A stretch of DNA of 64,000 nt from positions 1,371,870-1,435,869 of the forward strand of contig NZ_KB851219.1 of NCBI RefSeq assembly GCF_000368265.1, given 5' to 3'. A program made the position numbers and the translations under genes. The DNA is from Acinetobacter brisouisimilis (GTDB taxonomy: Bacteria > Pseudomonadota > Gammaproteobacteria > Pseudomonadales > Moraxellaceae). The notes under the pieces are model-generated. The model did no database searches, was not told the origin of the DNA, and saw only the letters and a program-made list of their open reading frames with translations. Of the stretch, positions 1-9,552 are shown one piece after another. Each line of letters opens with the position of its first letter. The first letter of the stretch is position 1.

Positions 1-261
1 AGCAACCAAGTACTCAACAAATCTCACCTTTCACTTGTTGTACCTGGGTACCAAACCTTTAAGTCACAACAAGGAATTAATCTACGATTAGGCAATAAAC
101 AGCTTAAAATTTATCTCAATCAGATAAAATTAATTAGCCAAAGCTTTTCACAATTTGATTTTGAGTTATTAAATGACAATGAACAGGTTATACTTGAACA
201 ACATATACAGCAGCATGCTGAAACCATTAAAAAACAAGACGTGTGGGAAAGTCTAAAATGA
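1..261 (+). CDS. C-terminal fragment of an unidentified protein
   Basis: The frame is open from the first base to a TGA at 259-261 and gives the last 86 residues of a protein whose start lies outside the window. The tail is polar, rich in Gln, Asn and Lys, with no membrane segment or motif I recognise. Its stop overlaps the ATG of the next gene (ATGA, 258-261), so the two are probably translated from one mRNA. That coupling suggests a link to the type IV pilus/c-di-GMP function of the downstream FimX-like protein, but this is inference from position only. Confidence 0.6.
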   Translation, partial: SNQVLNKSHLSLVVPGYQTFKSQQGINLRLGNKQLKIYLNQIKLISQSFSQFDFELLNDNEQVILEQHIQQHAETIKKQDVWESLK

Positions 262-2354
262 GAAATGCTTTTTTATCCAACAAGCTTAAACAAATTAAGA
301 CTCGTTTACTCATTATCGATGACAACCAAATCCGTTATAACCAGATTGTTGATCTCTTGACATCTAAAGGTCATCAGGTCGATGCTTTTTTACTCGATGA
401 TATTAAAAGTTTTGAGAAGCAGTTACACACGCATTGGGATGTTGTCTTGTTTGGACGTGCTTATGACTTAAAGTTTGAACAGGCTTTGGCCCTGATTCAT
501 GCTTCTAATCAGCCTCAGCTTCCATTATTGCTGTTAAACCCTGAGAATTATCAGCCATCACAATATCTAAACTATATTAATAAAGGCGTATACGACTTAT
601 TTAACCTTGATTATCCAGATCGTTTTTATATTGGTCTTGTTCGTACTTTGTCGTATAGCCGTTCTTTACAAGCACAACAACACTTACTCAAAGAACTAGA
701 AATTGCCGAAACTCATATTCAAACACATGCTAACGACACACATAAAGCTGTTGCTGTGATTCAGGAAGGAATTCACATTAAAGCCAATCCTGAATACTTG
801 GCATTGTTCGGTTTTAAAAAAGAAGAGGAAATTTTCGGGTTACCTCTACTTGATGTACTACAACCCGAACAACTCCAAGATTTTAAACAGCGCTTTAAAC
901 GTATTACGCAGCGCAATTTCGATCAGGCACGTTTTGAGATTAAATCACTCAATACAAATGCACAATCGAAAGGCAGTGTACTTCGAATTGAGTTTTTACC
1001 AGACAATGCACAAGACGCTGTACAAATTTCCATTGAAACGGACAACCCTCAAGCAAATTCTGGTAAAACAGGTACCGAAACTGGGAGTAGCCCTACTCGC
1101 CTTTATGAGCAGTTCAACCGAAAAATGCTGAATGAGCCTGCAAATAAAAATGCAGTTGTTATATTTTTATTGACAGACTTTCATGAGCAAATTGCGAAGT
1201 TGAACCAAGTACAAACAAGCGAATATATTAAAGCAGTACAAGGATTTATTCAGGAGCATGCACATAATACTGTCATTAAAATGACCCCTGCTCTCTTTAT
1301 CGGTTTATGTCAGGCGGCTAACGAAGATCTTCTTCACTCAAAACTTCAAGGTTTAACGCCACTTTTAAAACCGCAATTGCTCGAATTTAATTCAGAAAAT
1401 TATTCAGTACAGTTTACGATTGGCTATAGTGAGATTGAAGGTGCAATACAAAGCCAAGAACAATTTGATTTTCTCATTACTCAAGGCTTATCACACCCAT
1501 TACAGCATGAAAAAACCAAAGCTAATGAGATTAAATTTTCTGGTTTTGACAGTGAAGAAGCACCACCTGCATTGATGTTAGGCGCTCAGTTGGATCGTGA
1601 GCATATGTTGCTGACCGAATTACATCGTGCAATTGAACAAAATACCATACATCTGAAATATCAGCAGCTTTATGATAAACAAGATACTGAACCTTATATT
1701 TATGAAGTCACCAGTGGTGTGATTTTTGACAAACAATGGTTAGCTCTTGAAGATTTAACTGAATTAAATAACGATGTAGAACTTGCTGTCAAACTAGATC
1801 GCTGGATTTTGGTTGAAGCATCCAAACAACTCTATAATTTCATTACACAATACCCAAATAGTAAACTCATCATCAACTTAAATATTCATATATTGTTGCA
1901 TGATAAACAGATTGTTAATTTGGTTGAAAAATTGTTCTCGATTATTCGTAACACACAAAACCATCCTTTAATCCTACAATTTTCAGCACTAGATATCATC
2001 AAGCATGTAGAGCAAGTCACACCGGTATTGCAACAGCTTCGTATTCAAGGTGCATTAATTTCTGTGCGTCACTTTGGTGTCTATGATCAATGCATGAGCT
2101 TATTATCGCGTGATGACATTGATCTATATCGTTTAGATTCTAAACTAACCGATAGTTTAAATGATGATAAAGAACTGACAGAGTTGCAATTGCAGGTGCA
2201 AAAATACAAAGAAGTTGCTGAAGTCGATATGATTCTACCTATGCTCAACAATATGAATAGCTTTGCAAACGCATGGAATATTGATGTACGTTATTTGCAA
2301 GGTGATTACTTCCAGAAGAAGCTTGATCACTTAATTGATGGGCAAGACCACTAA
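258..2354 (+). CDS. fimX: FimX-like c-di-GMP effector (REC-PAS-degenerate GGDEF-degenerate EAL)
   Basis: A 698-residue cytoplasmic protein with the length and domain order of Pseudomonas FimX, which binds c-di-GMP and promotes type IV pilus assembly and twitching. A receiver-like domain (about residues 15-140, starting LLIIDDNQ) is followed by a PAS domain (about 165-260), a GGDEF-like region (about 290-430) with no GGDEF signature, and an EAL-like domain (about 450-690). At the expected EAL site the sequence reads YEVTSG, so phosphodiesterase chemistry is unlikely and the protein is best seen as a sensor. I chose ATG 258 over GTG 243 because it overlaps the upstream stop. A FimX assignment is likely; another inactive GGDEF/EAL protein is the alternative. 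Confidence 0.8.
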   Translation: MRNAFLSNKLKQIKTRLLIIDDNQIRYNQIVDLLTSKGHQVDAFLLDDIKSFEKQLHTHWDVVLFGRAYDLKFEQALALIHASNQPQLPLLLLNPENYQPSQYLNYINKGVYDLFNLDYPDRFYIGLVRTLSYSRSLQAQQHLLKELEIAETHIQTHANDTHKAVAVIQEGIHIKANPEYLALFGFKKEEEIFGLPLLDVLQPEQLQDFKQRFKRITQRNFDQARFEIKSLNTNAQSKGSVLRIEFLPDNAQDAVQISIETDNPQANSGKTGTETGSSPTRLYEQFNRKMLNEPANKNAVVIFLLTDFHEQIAKLNQVQTSEYIKAVQGFIQEHAHNTVIKMTPALFIGLCQAANEDLLHSKLQGLTPLLKPQLLEFNSENYSVQFTIGYSEIEGAIQSQEQFDFLITQGLSHPLQHEKTKANEIKFSGFDSEEAPPALMLGAQLDREHMLLTELHRAIEQNTIHLKYQQLYDKQDTEPYIYEVTSGVIFDKQWLALEDLTELNNDVELAVKLDRWILVEASKQLYNFITQYPNSKLIINLNIHILLHDKQIVNLVEKLFSIIRNTQNHPLILQFSALDIIKHVEQVTPVLQQLRIQGALISVRHFGVYDQCMSLLSRDDIDLYRLDSKLTDSLNDDKELTELQLQVQKYKEVAEVDMILPMLNNMNSFANAWNIDVRYLQGDYFQKKLDHLIDGQDH

Positions 2355-2390
2355 GGTCTTGTCTATTTATTTCATCAAAAGGCAAGCATA

Positions 2391-2416
2391 AAAAAACGGG
2401 CAAATTGCCCGTTTTT
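2391..2416. terminator. Bidirectional intrinsic terminator between fimX and rpmE
   Basis: ACGGGCAA / TTGCCCGT stem with a short loop, with an A-run on the left and a T-run on the right. It can serve the convergent fimX and rpmE transcripts. Confidence 0.8.
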
Positions 2417-2430
2417 CACATCCTGATGGA

Positions 2431-2658
2431 TTAGTCGCGTTTGATAGAACGAGACATACCAGCAAAACGTTGTTTGAATTTGTCGATACGACCACCAGTG
2501 TCTACATTCTTTTGTTTACCAGTGTAGAATGGGTGGCAAGCTGAACATACGTCAAGATAAAGAGTTTCTTTACCAACAGCTGAACGTGTTTCGATTACGT
2601 TACCGCAAGAGCAAGTTGCAACTAATTTTTCGTATTTTGGGTGAATATCGGCGCGCAT
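2431..2658 (-). CDS. rpmE: 50S ribosomal protein L31
   Basis: A 75-residue protein beginning [11 protein letters not shown], the classic start of bacterial L31, a protein of the large ribosomal subunit. It keeps the CSC...CSAC cysteine pattern near residues 16-40 that marks the zinc-binding (C+) form, which also acts as a zinc store. The start at 2658 is set by an AGGAGA Shine-Dalgarno a few bases upstream; the longer open frame reaching 2763 has no support. The gene stands alone, with about 200 bp of upstream control region before gloA. No zinc-free paralogue (ykgM type) is in this window. Confidence 0.96.
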   Translation of the reverse strand: MRADIHPKYEKLVATCSCGNVIETRSAVGKETLYLDVCSACHPFYTGKQKNVDTGGRIDKFKQRFAGMSRSIKRD

Positions 2659-2862
2659 GGTCGATTCTCCTAAGTTAAGAAAGGTTATGCTGTCATCGCA
2701 ATTGACCACTCTCATAGCAACTATGAGGAATGCAAAAAGCAGGTCAACACCATTACAGACCATTCTTTTGGCTCACCGAAACTCTAGGTTAGGGCTAAGC
2801 TCAACAAGTCGGCATATTATACAGGAAAAAACCCACAGATACGAATGCTTTATTCGTATAGG

Positions 2863-3264
2863 TTAATTATTGCGTGCGTTGTGATCTTGCTGAATCAACT
2901 CGATTTTATAGCCATCTGGATCTTCAACAAATGCAATTACGGTAACACCACCCTTCATTGGCCCAGCTTCACGTACGACTTTACCACCACGTGCTTTGAT
3001 CTCTTCACATGCCCGATACGCATCATCAACTGCAATCGCAATATGCCCATAAGCATTGCCTAACTCATAACTTTCAGTATCCCAGTTATGAGTCAGCTCC
3101 AATACGGTATTATGCTCTTCATCACCATAGCCAACGAAAGCCAATGTAAAACGACCTTCTTCATAATCACGGCGACGCAGTAAAGTCATACCGAGTACTT
3201 CTGTATAGAATGCCAATGAGCGTTCTAAATTACCTACACGTAACATGGTATGTAACATGCGCAT
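2863..3264 (-). CDS. gloA: Lactoylglutathione lyase (glyoxalase I)
   Basis: A 133-residue vicinal-oxygen-chelate protein that converts the hemithioacetal of methylglyoxal and glutathione into S-lactoylglutathione. The metal ligands are visible: His5 (RMLHTML), a Glu in VLELTHN, His in [10 protein letters not shown] and the final Glu in GYKIELIQQ. Length equals the usual bacterial GloA. An AGAGGA ribosome site lies eight bases before the ATG and within four bases of the ampG stop, so gloA is the second gene of an ampG-gloA unit. Several metal ligands and the glutathione-binding frame match the nickel-type bacterial enzyme. Confidence 0.95.
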   Translation of the reverse strand: MRMLHTMLRVGNLERSLAFYTEVLGMTLLRRRDYEEGRFTLAFVGYGDEEHNTVLELTHNWDTESYELGNAYGHIAIAVDDAYRACEEIKARGGKVVREAGPMKGGVTVIAFVEDPDGYKIELIQQDHNARNN

Positions 3265-3268
3265 AAAA

Positions 3269-5449
3269 TTAGTCCTCTTGTGAAGTTTTTACGGATTGAT
3301 GATCTTTTAATAATTTTGCGACCCAAACCACCAAAAATAAAATTGGAATACCTATTAAGGTGGTCATAAGGAAAAATTTAGGATAACCAATGTGAGTCAC
3401 AATAGTACCCGAATATCCACCCATAATTTTAGGTGTTAAAGTCATGAGTGAACTGAAAATCGCATATTGTACAGCAGTAAAAGATACACTGGTCAGGCTC
3501 GATAAAAATGCAATAAACGCAGCTCCAGCCAAACCTGAAGCCAAGTTATCTACCACAATTGCGAAATATAACCATAATTTACTATAAGGTTTAATGATCT
3601 TACCTTTAATTTCTGTCACTGTTTGATCTTGCTGCACCGCATTCAACGGTTGCAAGTCAACATCTAGCTGTTGTGCAATAGAACCACCCTGTATATAGCG
3701 CTGCTGTGCCTGTATAGCTTGTGTCGGAGCATGAATAAAATTCACTTGGGCAGTCAATTGTTTAGAGGTTGATTTTGCAAGAACAGCACCATCAATCGCT
3801 GCACTAAATATACCCGCATCATCGAGTTTGGCAGGATAGCTCTGTCCATCTAACTGGATCATGACAGGAACATCGGTTTGTAATTTATCTTTTTTCACAC
3901 CAGCAAGTTGCCCTTTGATTGCAATACTTTGCTGTTGTTCTTGCGTAGAAATTTGATTGTCACTGGTCACGGGTAAAAACTGGATTTGTGGCTGTGCCTT
4001 TGCTTTTAAATAAGGCAAACTAAATTCAGCTTTAGAATTTGCCTGATCGGCATATTGCACTTGTACCTGAATATGTTGAGCCTGCATAAGAACCTGATTT
4101 GGCACTTTAACCGACCAGTACCCGACATCATCAGGCTGAACACGATAATGCTGTTGTCCTACAGTGAGTTCAACCTGCCCAAGTGGCTGTCCAGATTTGA
4201 CCAAGCCAATAAAAATAAGATTGGTTGTACTTGCAAATACAGCACCCACAAACATGAGTTTCATAATATTCATGCGCTGTGCCAGCAAACCACCACAGAA
4301 ACCGCCAAATAAAGAGAAAATTACGCCATAAACTTTCACAGCTTCTGCAATTTGCTGCTTACTAAAGTTCAGATCTTGATAAAACACATTGGAAATTACG
4401 CCAGCAATGATGTCTGAAATACGGTAAAAACCAATCAGCAGCAATAAAAATAAGGCTAATTTCACCCCATAGCGTTGGAAAAAATCCTGAATCGGGCTGA
4501 CCCAGGTGTCCATTGCCATCTGACGGTTGACCACCCCTGCTTTGACAAGCACCGTACCAATCAACAAAGCCACAGCAGCCGAGCCTAAAAAGCGAACTGC
4601 TTCAAAGCAAAATAGCAAAAAGCTGTCCTGAATTTCCAAGCTTTTCTCAAGCGCCACGATCAGATTATTTGAAAAAACATAGCTCACAACAAAACTGATC
4701 ACAGCCAAAAAGAAAACGCAAACCAGACGAAAATAATCCTGACGCTGATAATTTTTGGAGACTCGGTTTACTTTTGGCTCACGAATCATCAATGTCGTGA
4801 TAATACCGACCAACATGACGGCCGCCATTGCCAAATAGGTATATTTCCATGCAGCATAAATATAATTACCTTTTGATGTACCTAACGATGCTGCTAAAAA
4901 AAGCGCCCCAGCTCCCGCCACAATCATTCCAATGCGATAACCCGCATTGTAAGTCGCAGCCAAAACGGTTTGCATTTCTGTGTCAGCCAGTTCAATTCGA
5001 TACGCATCTATGACAATGTCTTGTGTTGCAGCAGAAAAGCCGAGAAGAACCGCTCCAACGGCCATCTGAATTAAATAACTTTGCCCCAGTGATGGATCAG
5101 AAAATGCCATAATGCTAATTGCACAGATGATTAAGCATTGAGCAACAAACAACCATCCTCGGCGATGCCCCAAGGCTTTGGTTAATACAGGTACAGGTAA
5201 CTCATCAATGAGCGGTGCCCAAACAAATTTAAAGGAGTAGCCTAACGCTGCCCAGCTAAAAAATGTCACGGCACTTTTATCAATACCAGCCTCACCCAAC
5301 CATAGAGATAAGCTAGAAAAAATCAGTAAAATCGGAATCCCCGCAGAAAATCCCAAAAACAGCATAATCAAGGCACGGCGATCTAAAAAAGCACGAAAGG
5401 CGTGTGTCCAGTCTTGGCTTTGTGAGGTCATTGCGCTGCGGTTTTCCAT
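3269..5449 (-). CDS. ampG: AmpG-family muropeptide permease with a large periplasmic insertion
   Basis: An MFS-type inner-membrane permease expected to import anhydromuropeptides for cell-wall recycling. Family hallmarks are [16 protein letters not shown] near the start and [15 protein letters not shown] in the first half; the C-terminal part matches the AmpG helix [19 protein letters not shown]. About 726 residues is much longer than E. coli AmpG (491). Most of the excess is a polar, beta-type block at 3584-4198 between two membrane helices. Positive residues (AQRMNIMK) before the preceding helix place this block in the periplasm. I start at ATG 5449; TTG 5494 and ATG 5431 are also possible and none has a clear Shine-Dalgarno. 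It is followed by gloA after 4 bp. Confidence 0.85.
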   Translation of the reverse strand: MENRSAMTSQSQDWTHAFRAFLDRRALIMLFLGFSAGIPILLIFSSLSLWLGEAGIDKSAVTFFSWAALGYSFKFVWAPLIDELPVPVLTKALGHRRGWLFVAQCLIICAISIMAFSDPSLGQSYLIQMAVGAVLLGFSAATQDIVIDAYRIELADTEMQTVLAATYNAGYRIGMIVAGAGALFLAASLGTSKGNYIYAAWKYTYLAMAAVMLVGIITTLMIREPKVNRVSKNYQRQDYFRLVCVFFLAVISFVVSYVFSNNLIVALEKSLEIQDSFLLFCFEAVRFLGSAAVALLIGTVLVKAGVVNRQMAMDTWVSPIQDFFQRYGVKLALFLLLLIGFYRISDIIAGVISNVFYQDLNFSKQQIAEAVKVYGVIFSLFGGFCGGLLAQRMNIMKLMFVGAVFASTTNLIFIGLVKSGQPLGQVELTVGQQHYRVQPDDVGYWSVKVPNQVLMQAQHIQVQVQYADQANSKAEFSLPYLKAKAQPQIQFLPVTSDNQISTQEQQQSIAIKGQLAGVKKDKLQTDVPVMIQLDGQSYPAKLDDAGIFSAAIDGAVLAKSTSKQLTAQVNFIHAPTQAIQAQQRYIQGGSIAQQLDVDLQPLNAVQQDQTVTEIKGKIIKPYSKLWLYFAIVVDNLASGLAGAAFIAFLSSLTSVSFTAVQYAIFSSLMTLTPKIMGGYSGTIVTHIGYPKFFLMTTLIGIPILFLVVWVAKLLKDHQSVKTSQED
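3584..4198 (-). other. Putative tandem Ig-like domains inserted in AmpG
   Basis: About 205 residues with no hydrophobic helix. Two segments follow the pattern seen in bacterial Ig-like repeats: [12 protein letters not shown] in the first, and [14 protein letters not shown], then [20 protein letters not shown], in the second. Placement in a periplasmic loop follows from the positive-inside rule. The Ig assignment is pattern-based and was not confirmed by a profile search. Confidence 0.5.
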
Positions 5450-5537
5450 AAGATTTAAAGCTGCTATTTGAAACCTTTCGGTCAAATGTTGCAACCTGAA
5501 AGCATCAGAATATTGCTTTTTTCATGTTAATTTATTC

Positions 5538-8237
5538 ATGCCGCTTGATCTTTATAGGCAAACCTGTATACCTTTAAATTGCCAATCAACATTTGTTGTG
5601 GATTTAAAAACCGTGACCCAAAGACTCGATCAAATGAATTCTGTACTTTCTGCAAATCAACTTAATAGAAGTAAACAACTCCACAAGGACTCTCCCATCT
5701 CTGCATTTGATCAACCTGAAATACAACAAACACTAGAACAAACTGAGTTAAAACCAGAACAACTGACCCACATTCCCGACTGGGAAAAAATTCCAGCATC
5801 GACCAAACGCATCAAACCGCTAAATAACTTTTTAGGGCAAGACCGTGCGCGTGCTTCTGTTGAAGCAGGAATTGCTTTACCTTACGCGGGTTATAATATT
5901 TTTGCGGTGGGTACGGCTGGTTTAGGTAAACGTACCATGATCAAGCGTTTGCTCAAGCAACACGCCAAAACCATGCCAACACCAAATGACTGGGTTTATG
6001 TCAATAACTTTCAAACCCCACGTCAGCCGCTAGCCTTATGTTTCCCTGCTGGACAAGGCACTAAATTTCAAAATGCGTTGCATCAGGCATGGCAAACCAT
6101 TTTAAAGCAACTTGAACGGCGTTTTAGTGCAGAAACCTACCACAACCGTATTGAACAAATTCGTCAGGAAACTGGACAAGAACAGCAACTCGCGCTGGTC
6201 GAATTAACTAAAGAAGCTGAAGATTTCGACCTGAAACTGATTTCTCGCAACGAACAGCACACTTTTGTTCCCGTCTATCTCAAAGATGATGTGTTGCAAG
6301 AAATGTCACAAGATGATCTTGATGCATTAAGTAGCAAAGAGCGCGCTGAAATTGCAACCAACATGCGCTACATGAACAAAAAACTGGAACGCTTAGGGTT
6401 ACACTTGGGCGATCTGGAAGACGATGCGCGCGATCAGGTATCTAACTTAAACCGTGATATTGCCAAGCAGGTGGTCATACCTCGCATTGATCTAATCCTG
6501 AATAAATTTCAAAATATTCAAGGTTTGGAACAATTCCTTAAATCATACGCCAACGATATTATTGATAATGTTGAAATGATTCTGGATCAGGATGAAGAAG
6601 ACTTCTCTCCTGCTCTGTTTAGTCGTATTCCTGCACGTTATCAAGCCAATGTAATTGTCAGCAATACACCAAACAGTGGTGCGCCTGTCATTTTTGAAGA
6701 TTTCCCAACCCATTACAACCTGTTGGGTCATGTAGAACAGCTCACCCAAAATGGTACGATCACTACCGATTTTACTTTAATTCGTGCAGGTGCGTTGCAC
6801 CGTGCCAATGGTGGCTTTTTAATGCTTGAAGCAGAGCAACTGCTTGAGCAACCGTATGCATGGCAAGGTCTGAAACGCGCCCTGAAATCGGGGCAGCTTA
6901 AACTGTCGTCTTTGGAGCACATGCTGACCTTAACAGGCAGCATCTCGATTGAACCTGCATCTATTCCGCTACAGATGAAAGTCATCTTACTGGCTGAACC
7001 TGAAATTTATTATGAAATTTTAGAACTCGAGCCAGAGCTTGGAAGTGTGTTTAAGATTCGTGCTGACTTTACCGACACACTACAGCGCAATGAAAGTAAT
7101 GAACAAGCCTATATGCACCTGATTGCAGACTATGTTCAGGCAGATAAACTGTTACCATTTGACCGTAGTGCGCTTGCAGCACTTTTGACTGATTCAAGCC
7201 GCCAAGCTGAAGATCAAAGCTCATTGTCATTACATGCTTCGACTTTGGGGGATTTGATTCGCGAGTCACATCACCACGCGTTCCAAGCGGGTGATAAAAT
7301 GGTGACAGATAAGCATATCAATACAGCCTTACAACATCGTCAGTATCGCTTAGGCTATTTAAGAGAATTATATTGGCAAGATCTTTCTCGTGGCACACAA
7401 CTGATTGAAACCCAGAGTTATCGCTTAGGGCAAATTAATGCGCTTTCCGTGATTCATTATGCCGATGTTGAATTTGGTTTACCCTCTCGTTTGACTGCTT
7501 CAGTGTATCAAGGCGGCGGCGACATTCTCGATATTGAACGTAGCGTTGAACTCGGCGGTTCTTTGCATGCCAAAGGCGTGCTGTTGATGTCGAGCTTCTT
7601 AAAAGCACACTTTGGTCGTGAACAAATTCTGCATTTCTCGGCAGCCTTAGCTTTTGAACAAAGTTATGGGCAAGTTGATGGTGACAGCGCTACTGTTGCC
7701 GAATTGTCTGCCCTCATCTCTGCAATTAGCCAGTTACCGATTGACCAGTCGTGGGCAATTACGGGCTCCATGAACCAATTAGGTCAGGTGCAACCGATTG
7801 GTGGTGTAAATGCCAAAATTGAAGGCTTCTATGATGCTTGTAAATTGCAAGGTTTGACAGGCAAACAAGGCGTGATTATTCCACGTCAAAACATGCAGCA
7901 TTTAATGTTACGTCAAGATGTGATTGATGCTGTAAGTGAAGGTCAATTCCATATTCATGCGATTGATACGATTGATCAAGCCTTAGAAATTCTCATGGCA
8001 CGTCCAGTTGGCAAATTGGATAAAAAAGGTAATTACAGCAAGCATTCGATTTATGCAGCAGTGATGGATCAGCTTGAGTACTGGCAAGCCATTGAAGATG
8101 GCACGATTGAGGAAGAGGAAGAAAAAGCCAAGAAAAAGAAGAAACCTAAGAAAGATGAGAAAAAGGTCAAAGCGGACGATGTGGAAACTACTGTTGAGGA
8201 AACTCAGGAAGTCGAAATGGTTTTAAAAAATAAATAG
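5538..8237 (+). CDS. Lon-like ATP-dependent protease (LonB/YcbZ type)
   Basis: An 899-residue AAA+ protein with a C-terminal Lon protease domain, of the family that includes E. coli YcbZ. The Walker A-like loop reads GTAGLGKRT (near residue 130), with Arg in place of the usual Ser/Thr after Lys. The middle holds a long coiled-coil-like segment and the EDFPTHYNLLG and RANGGFLMLEA motifs of this family. The catalytic Ser-Lys dyad is visible as Ser717 (DGDSATVAEL) and Lys760 (GGVNAKIEG), 43 residues apart. The last 50 residues are a highly charged Glu/Lys tail. ATG 5634 is an alternative start; neither has a good ribosome site. It is divergent from ampG. Confidence 0.9.
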   Translation: MPLDLYRQTCIPLNCQSTFVVDLKTVTQRLDQMNSVLSANQLNRSKQLHKDSPISAFDQPEIQQTLEQTELKPEQLTHIPDWEKIPASTKRIKPLNNFLGQDRARASVEAGIALPYAGYNIFAVGTAGLGKRTMIKRLLKQHAKTMPTPNDWVYVNNFQTPRQPLALCFPAGQGTKFQNALHQAWQTILKQLERRFSAETYHNRIEQIRQETGQEQQLALVELTKEAEDFDLKLISRNEQHTFVPVYLKDDVLQEMSQDDLDALSSKERAEIATNMRYMNKKLERLGLHLGDLEDDARDQVSNLNRDIAKQVVIPRIDLILNKFQNIQGLEQFLKSYANDIIDNVEMILDQDEEDFSPALFSRIPARYQANVIVSNTPNSGAPVIFEDFPTHYNLLGHVEQLTQNGTITTDFTLIRAGALHRANGGFLMLEAEQLLEQPYAWQGLKRALKSGQLKLSSLEHMLTLTGSISIEPASIPLQMKVILLAEPEIYYEILELEPELGSVFKIRADFTDTLQRNESNEQAYMHLIADYVQADKLLPFDRSALAALLTDSSRQAEDQSSLSLHASTLGDLIRESHHHAFQAGDKMVTDKHINTALQHRQYRLGYLRELYWQDLSRGTQLIETQSYRLGQINALSVIHYADVEFGLPSRLTASVYQGGGDILDIERSVELGGSLHAKGVLLMSSFLKAHFGREQILHFSAALAFEQSYGQVDGDSATVAELSALISAISQLPIDQSWAITGSMNQLGQVQPIGGVNAKIEGFYDACKLQGLTGKQGVIIPRQNMQHLMLRQDVIDAVSEGQFHIHAIDTIDQALEILMARPVGKLDKKGNYSKHSIYAAVMDQLEYWQAIEDGTIEEEEEKAKKKKKPKKDEKKVKADDVETTVEETQEVEMVLKNK

Positions 8238-8256
8238 CCTTTAAAGCTCATACAAT

Positions 8257-8285
8257 AAAGCCAGTCATTTGACTGGCTTTATATT
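8257..8285. terminator. Intrinsic terminator after the Lon-like gene
   Basis: Perfect AAAGCCAGTC / GACTGGCTTT hairpin followed by a T-rich tail. The A-rich left arm lets it also serve the convergent pyrC' transcript. Confidence 0.85.
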
Positions 8286-8302
8286 TTTCAGATCCGACTG
8301 GA

Positions 8303-9541
8303 TTACTTCACATAGAAAGTTTCAATCACTTTGCCTTGTAAAGTTTGCCCAATAAGCGGAGTATTTTTACCTTGAGAAACAATACTGTCTTTAGACACTT
8401 GCCACTCTAGTTCAGGGTCAACCAACACCCAGCCCACCTCTGTCTGCCAGCGTTCAAGTATTTTTGCGACACGAGCAGGTGAAACCGTCACTTTTTCAAC
8501 CCATTCAAGCGGAGTGAACAAGCCTTCACGAACCAGTTGTGTTCCCAAAGCCACATAGGTATCGAATGCACTGATACCTGGTTCAGTTTCAGCAAAAGGT
8601 AACATTTTCGCTGAGCTGCTCAGAGGTTCATGATGCGTACAGATCGCATCAATCACGCCAGATTTTACCGCTTCACGAAGCTGTGCTTTGTCTTGTTCTG
8701 CACGAAGTGGTGGACGGACATGTGCAAGCGAGTTAAAGCCATCGATTAAGGCATCAGTTAAATGAAGTTGGTGCATCGCAACGTCAGCCGTGACGGGTAA
8801 ACCTTTGGCTTTGGCAGCAGCAATCAACTCGACTGAGGCACCGCTTGAAAGCAAGCTAAAGTGAGCGTGAACACCTGTCACTTCAATCATTAACAGATAT
8901 TTGGCAATCGCAACCGTTTCCGCAATGGTTGGAATCATTGGCAAGCCTTGACGCGATGCCACGAAACCTTCATGCACACAACCATCTTTTGCTAACTGAT
9001 GCTCTTCTGGGTAAAACACTACAGTTAAGCCCAAACCTGCAGCGTATTCTAAAGTGCGAATGACCACATCATCATCTTGAAATGCAGCATTGGCATTAGT
9101 GACAGCACTACAACCACCCTTTTTCAAGCCAGCCATATTGGCAGGTTGTTTGCCATTTAAACCTTGCGTTTGTGCACCAATAATATGCAAATGGATTTTG
9201 CCATCTTGCCAAGCTTTTTCGACCAAGCCCTGAATCAATGCGCCATTGTCCTGCACAATTGGCTTTGAATCTGGTGGAGTAATCACATGCAAAATACCGT
9301 TTTCACGTGCTGCTTTACCTTCAGACTTCAGAGTACCGTGCTGTTGTTGACCTGGTTCACGGACGCGCGCACACAAATCTACCATACTTGGCATAAGCCA
9401 TTTGCCCTGACCGTTAATCACTTGATCAACTTCTGTCAATTCTGCAACGCGTTTGCCCTGATCTAAATAAATGGTTTCGACGTGGTCTGTTTGTTGAACT
9501 GGATCTAACACACGTACATTTTCAATTTTTACACGACTCAT
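8303..9541 (-). CDS. pyrC': Dihydroorotase-like protein PyrC' (non-catalytic ATCase partner)
   Basis: A 412-residue amidohydrolase-fold protein. Active dihydroorotases carry DxHxHxREPG; here the segment reads DLCARVREPG, so both metal-binding histidines are lost while REPG stays. This is the signature of the inactive PyrC' of pseudomonads, which is needed structurally to hold the aspartate carbamoyltransferase dodecamer together. It starts 11 bp after the stop of pyrB and is surely cotranscribed with it. A true catalytic pyrC must lie elsewhere in the genome. It is commonly annotated simply as dihydroorotase; the sequence argues against that activity. Confidence 0.9.
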   Translation of the reverse strand: MSRVKIENVRVLDPVQQTDHVETIYLDQGKRVAELTEVDQVINGQGKWLMPSMVDLCARVREPGQQQHGTLKSEGKAARENGILHVITPPDSKPIVQDNGALIQGLVEKAWQDGKIHLHIIGAQTQGLNGKQPANMAGLKKGGCSAVTNANAAFQDDDVVIRTLEYAAGLGLTVVFYPEEHQLAKDGCVHEGFVASRQGLPMIPTIAETVAIAKYLLMIEVTGVHAHFSLLSSGASVELIAAAKAKGLPVTADVAMHQLHLTDALIDGFNSLAHVRPPLRAEQDKAQLREAVKSGVIDAICTHHEPLSSSAKMLPFAETEPGISAFDTYVALGTQLVREGLFTPLEWVEKVTVSPARVAKILERWQTEVGWVLVDPELEWQVSKDSIVSQGKNTPLIGQTLQGKVIETFYVK

Positions 9542-9552
9542 GTGTCTCGCCC

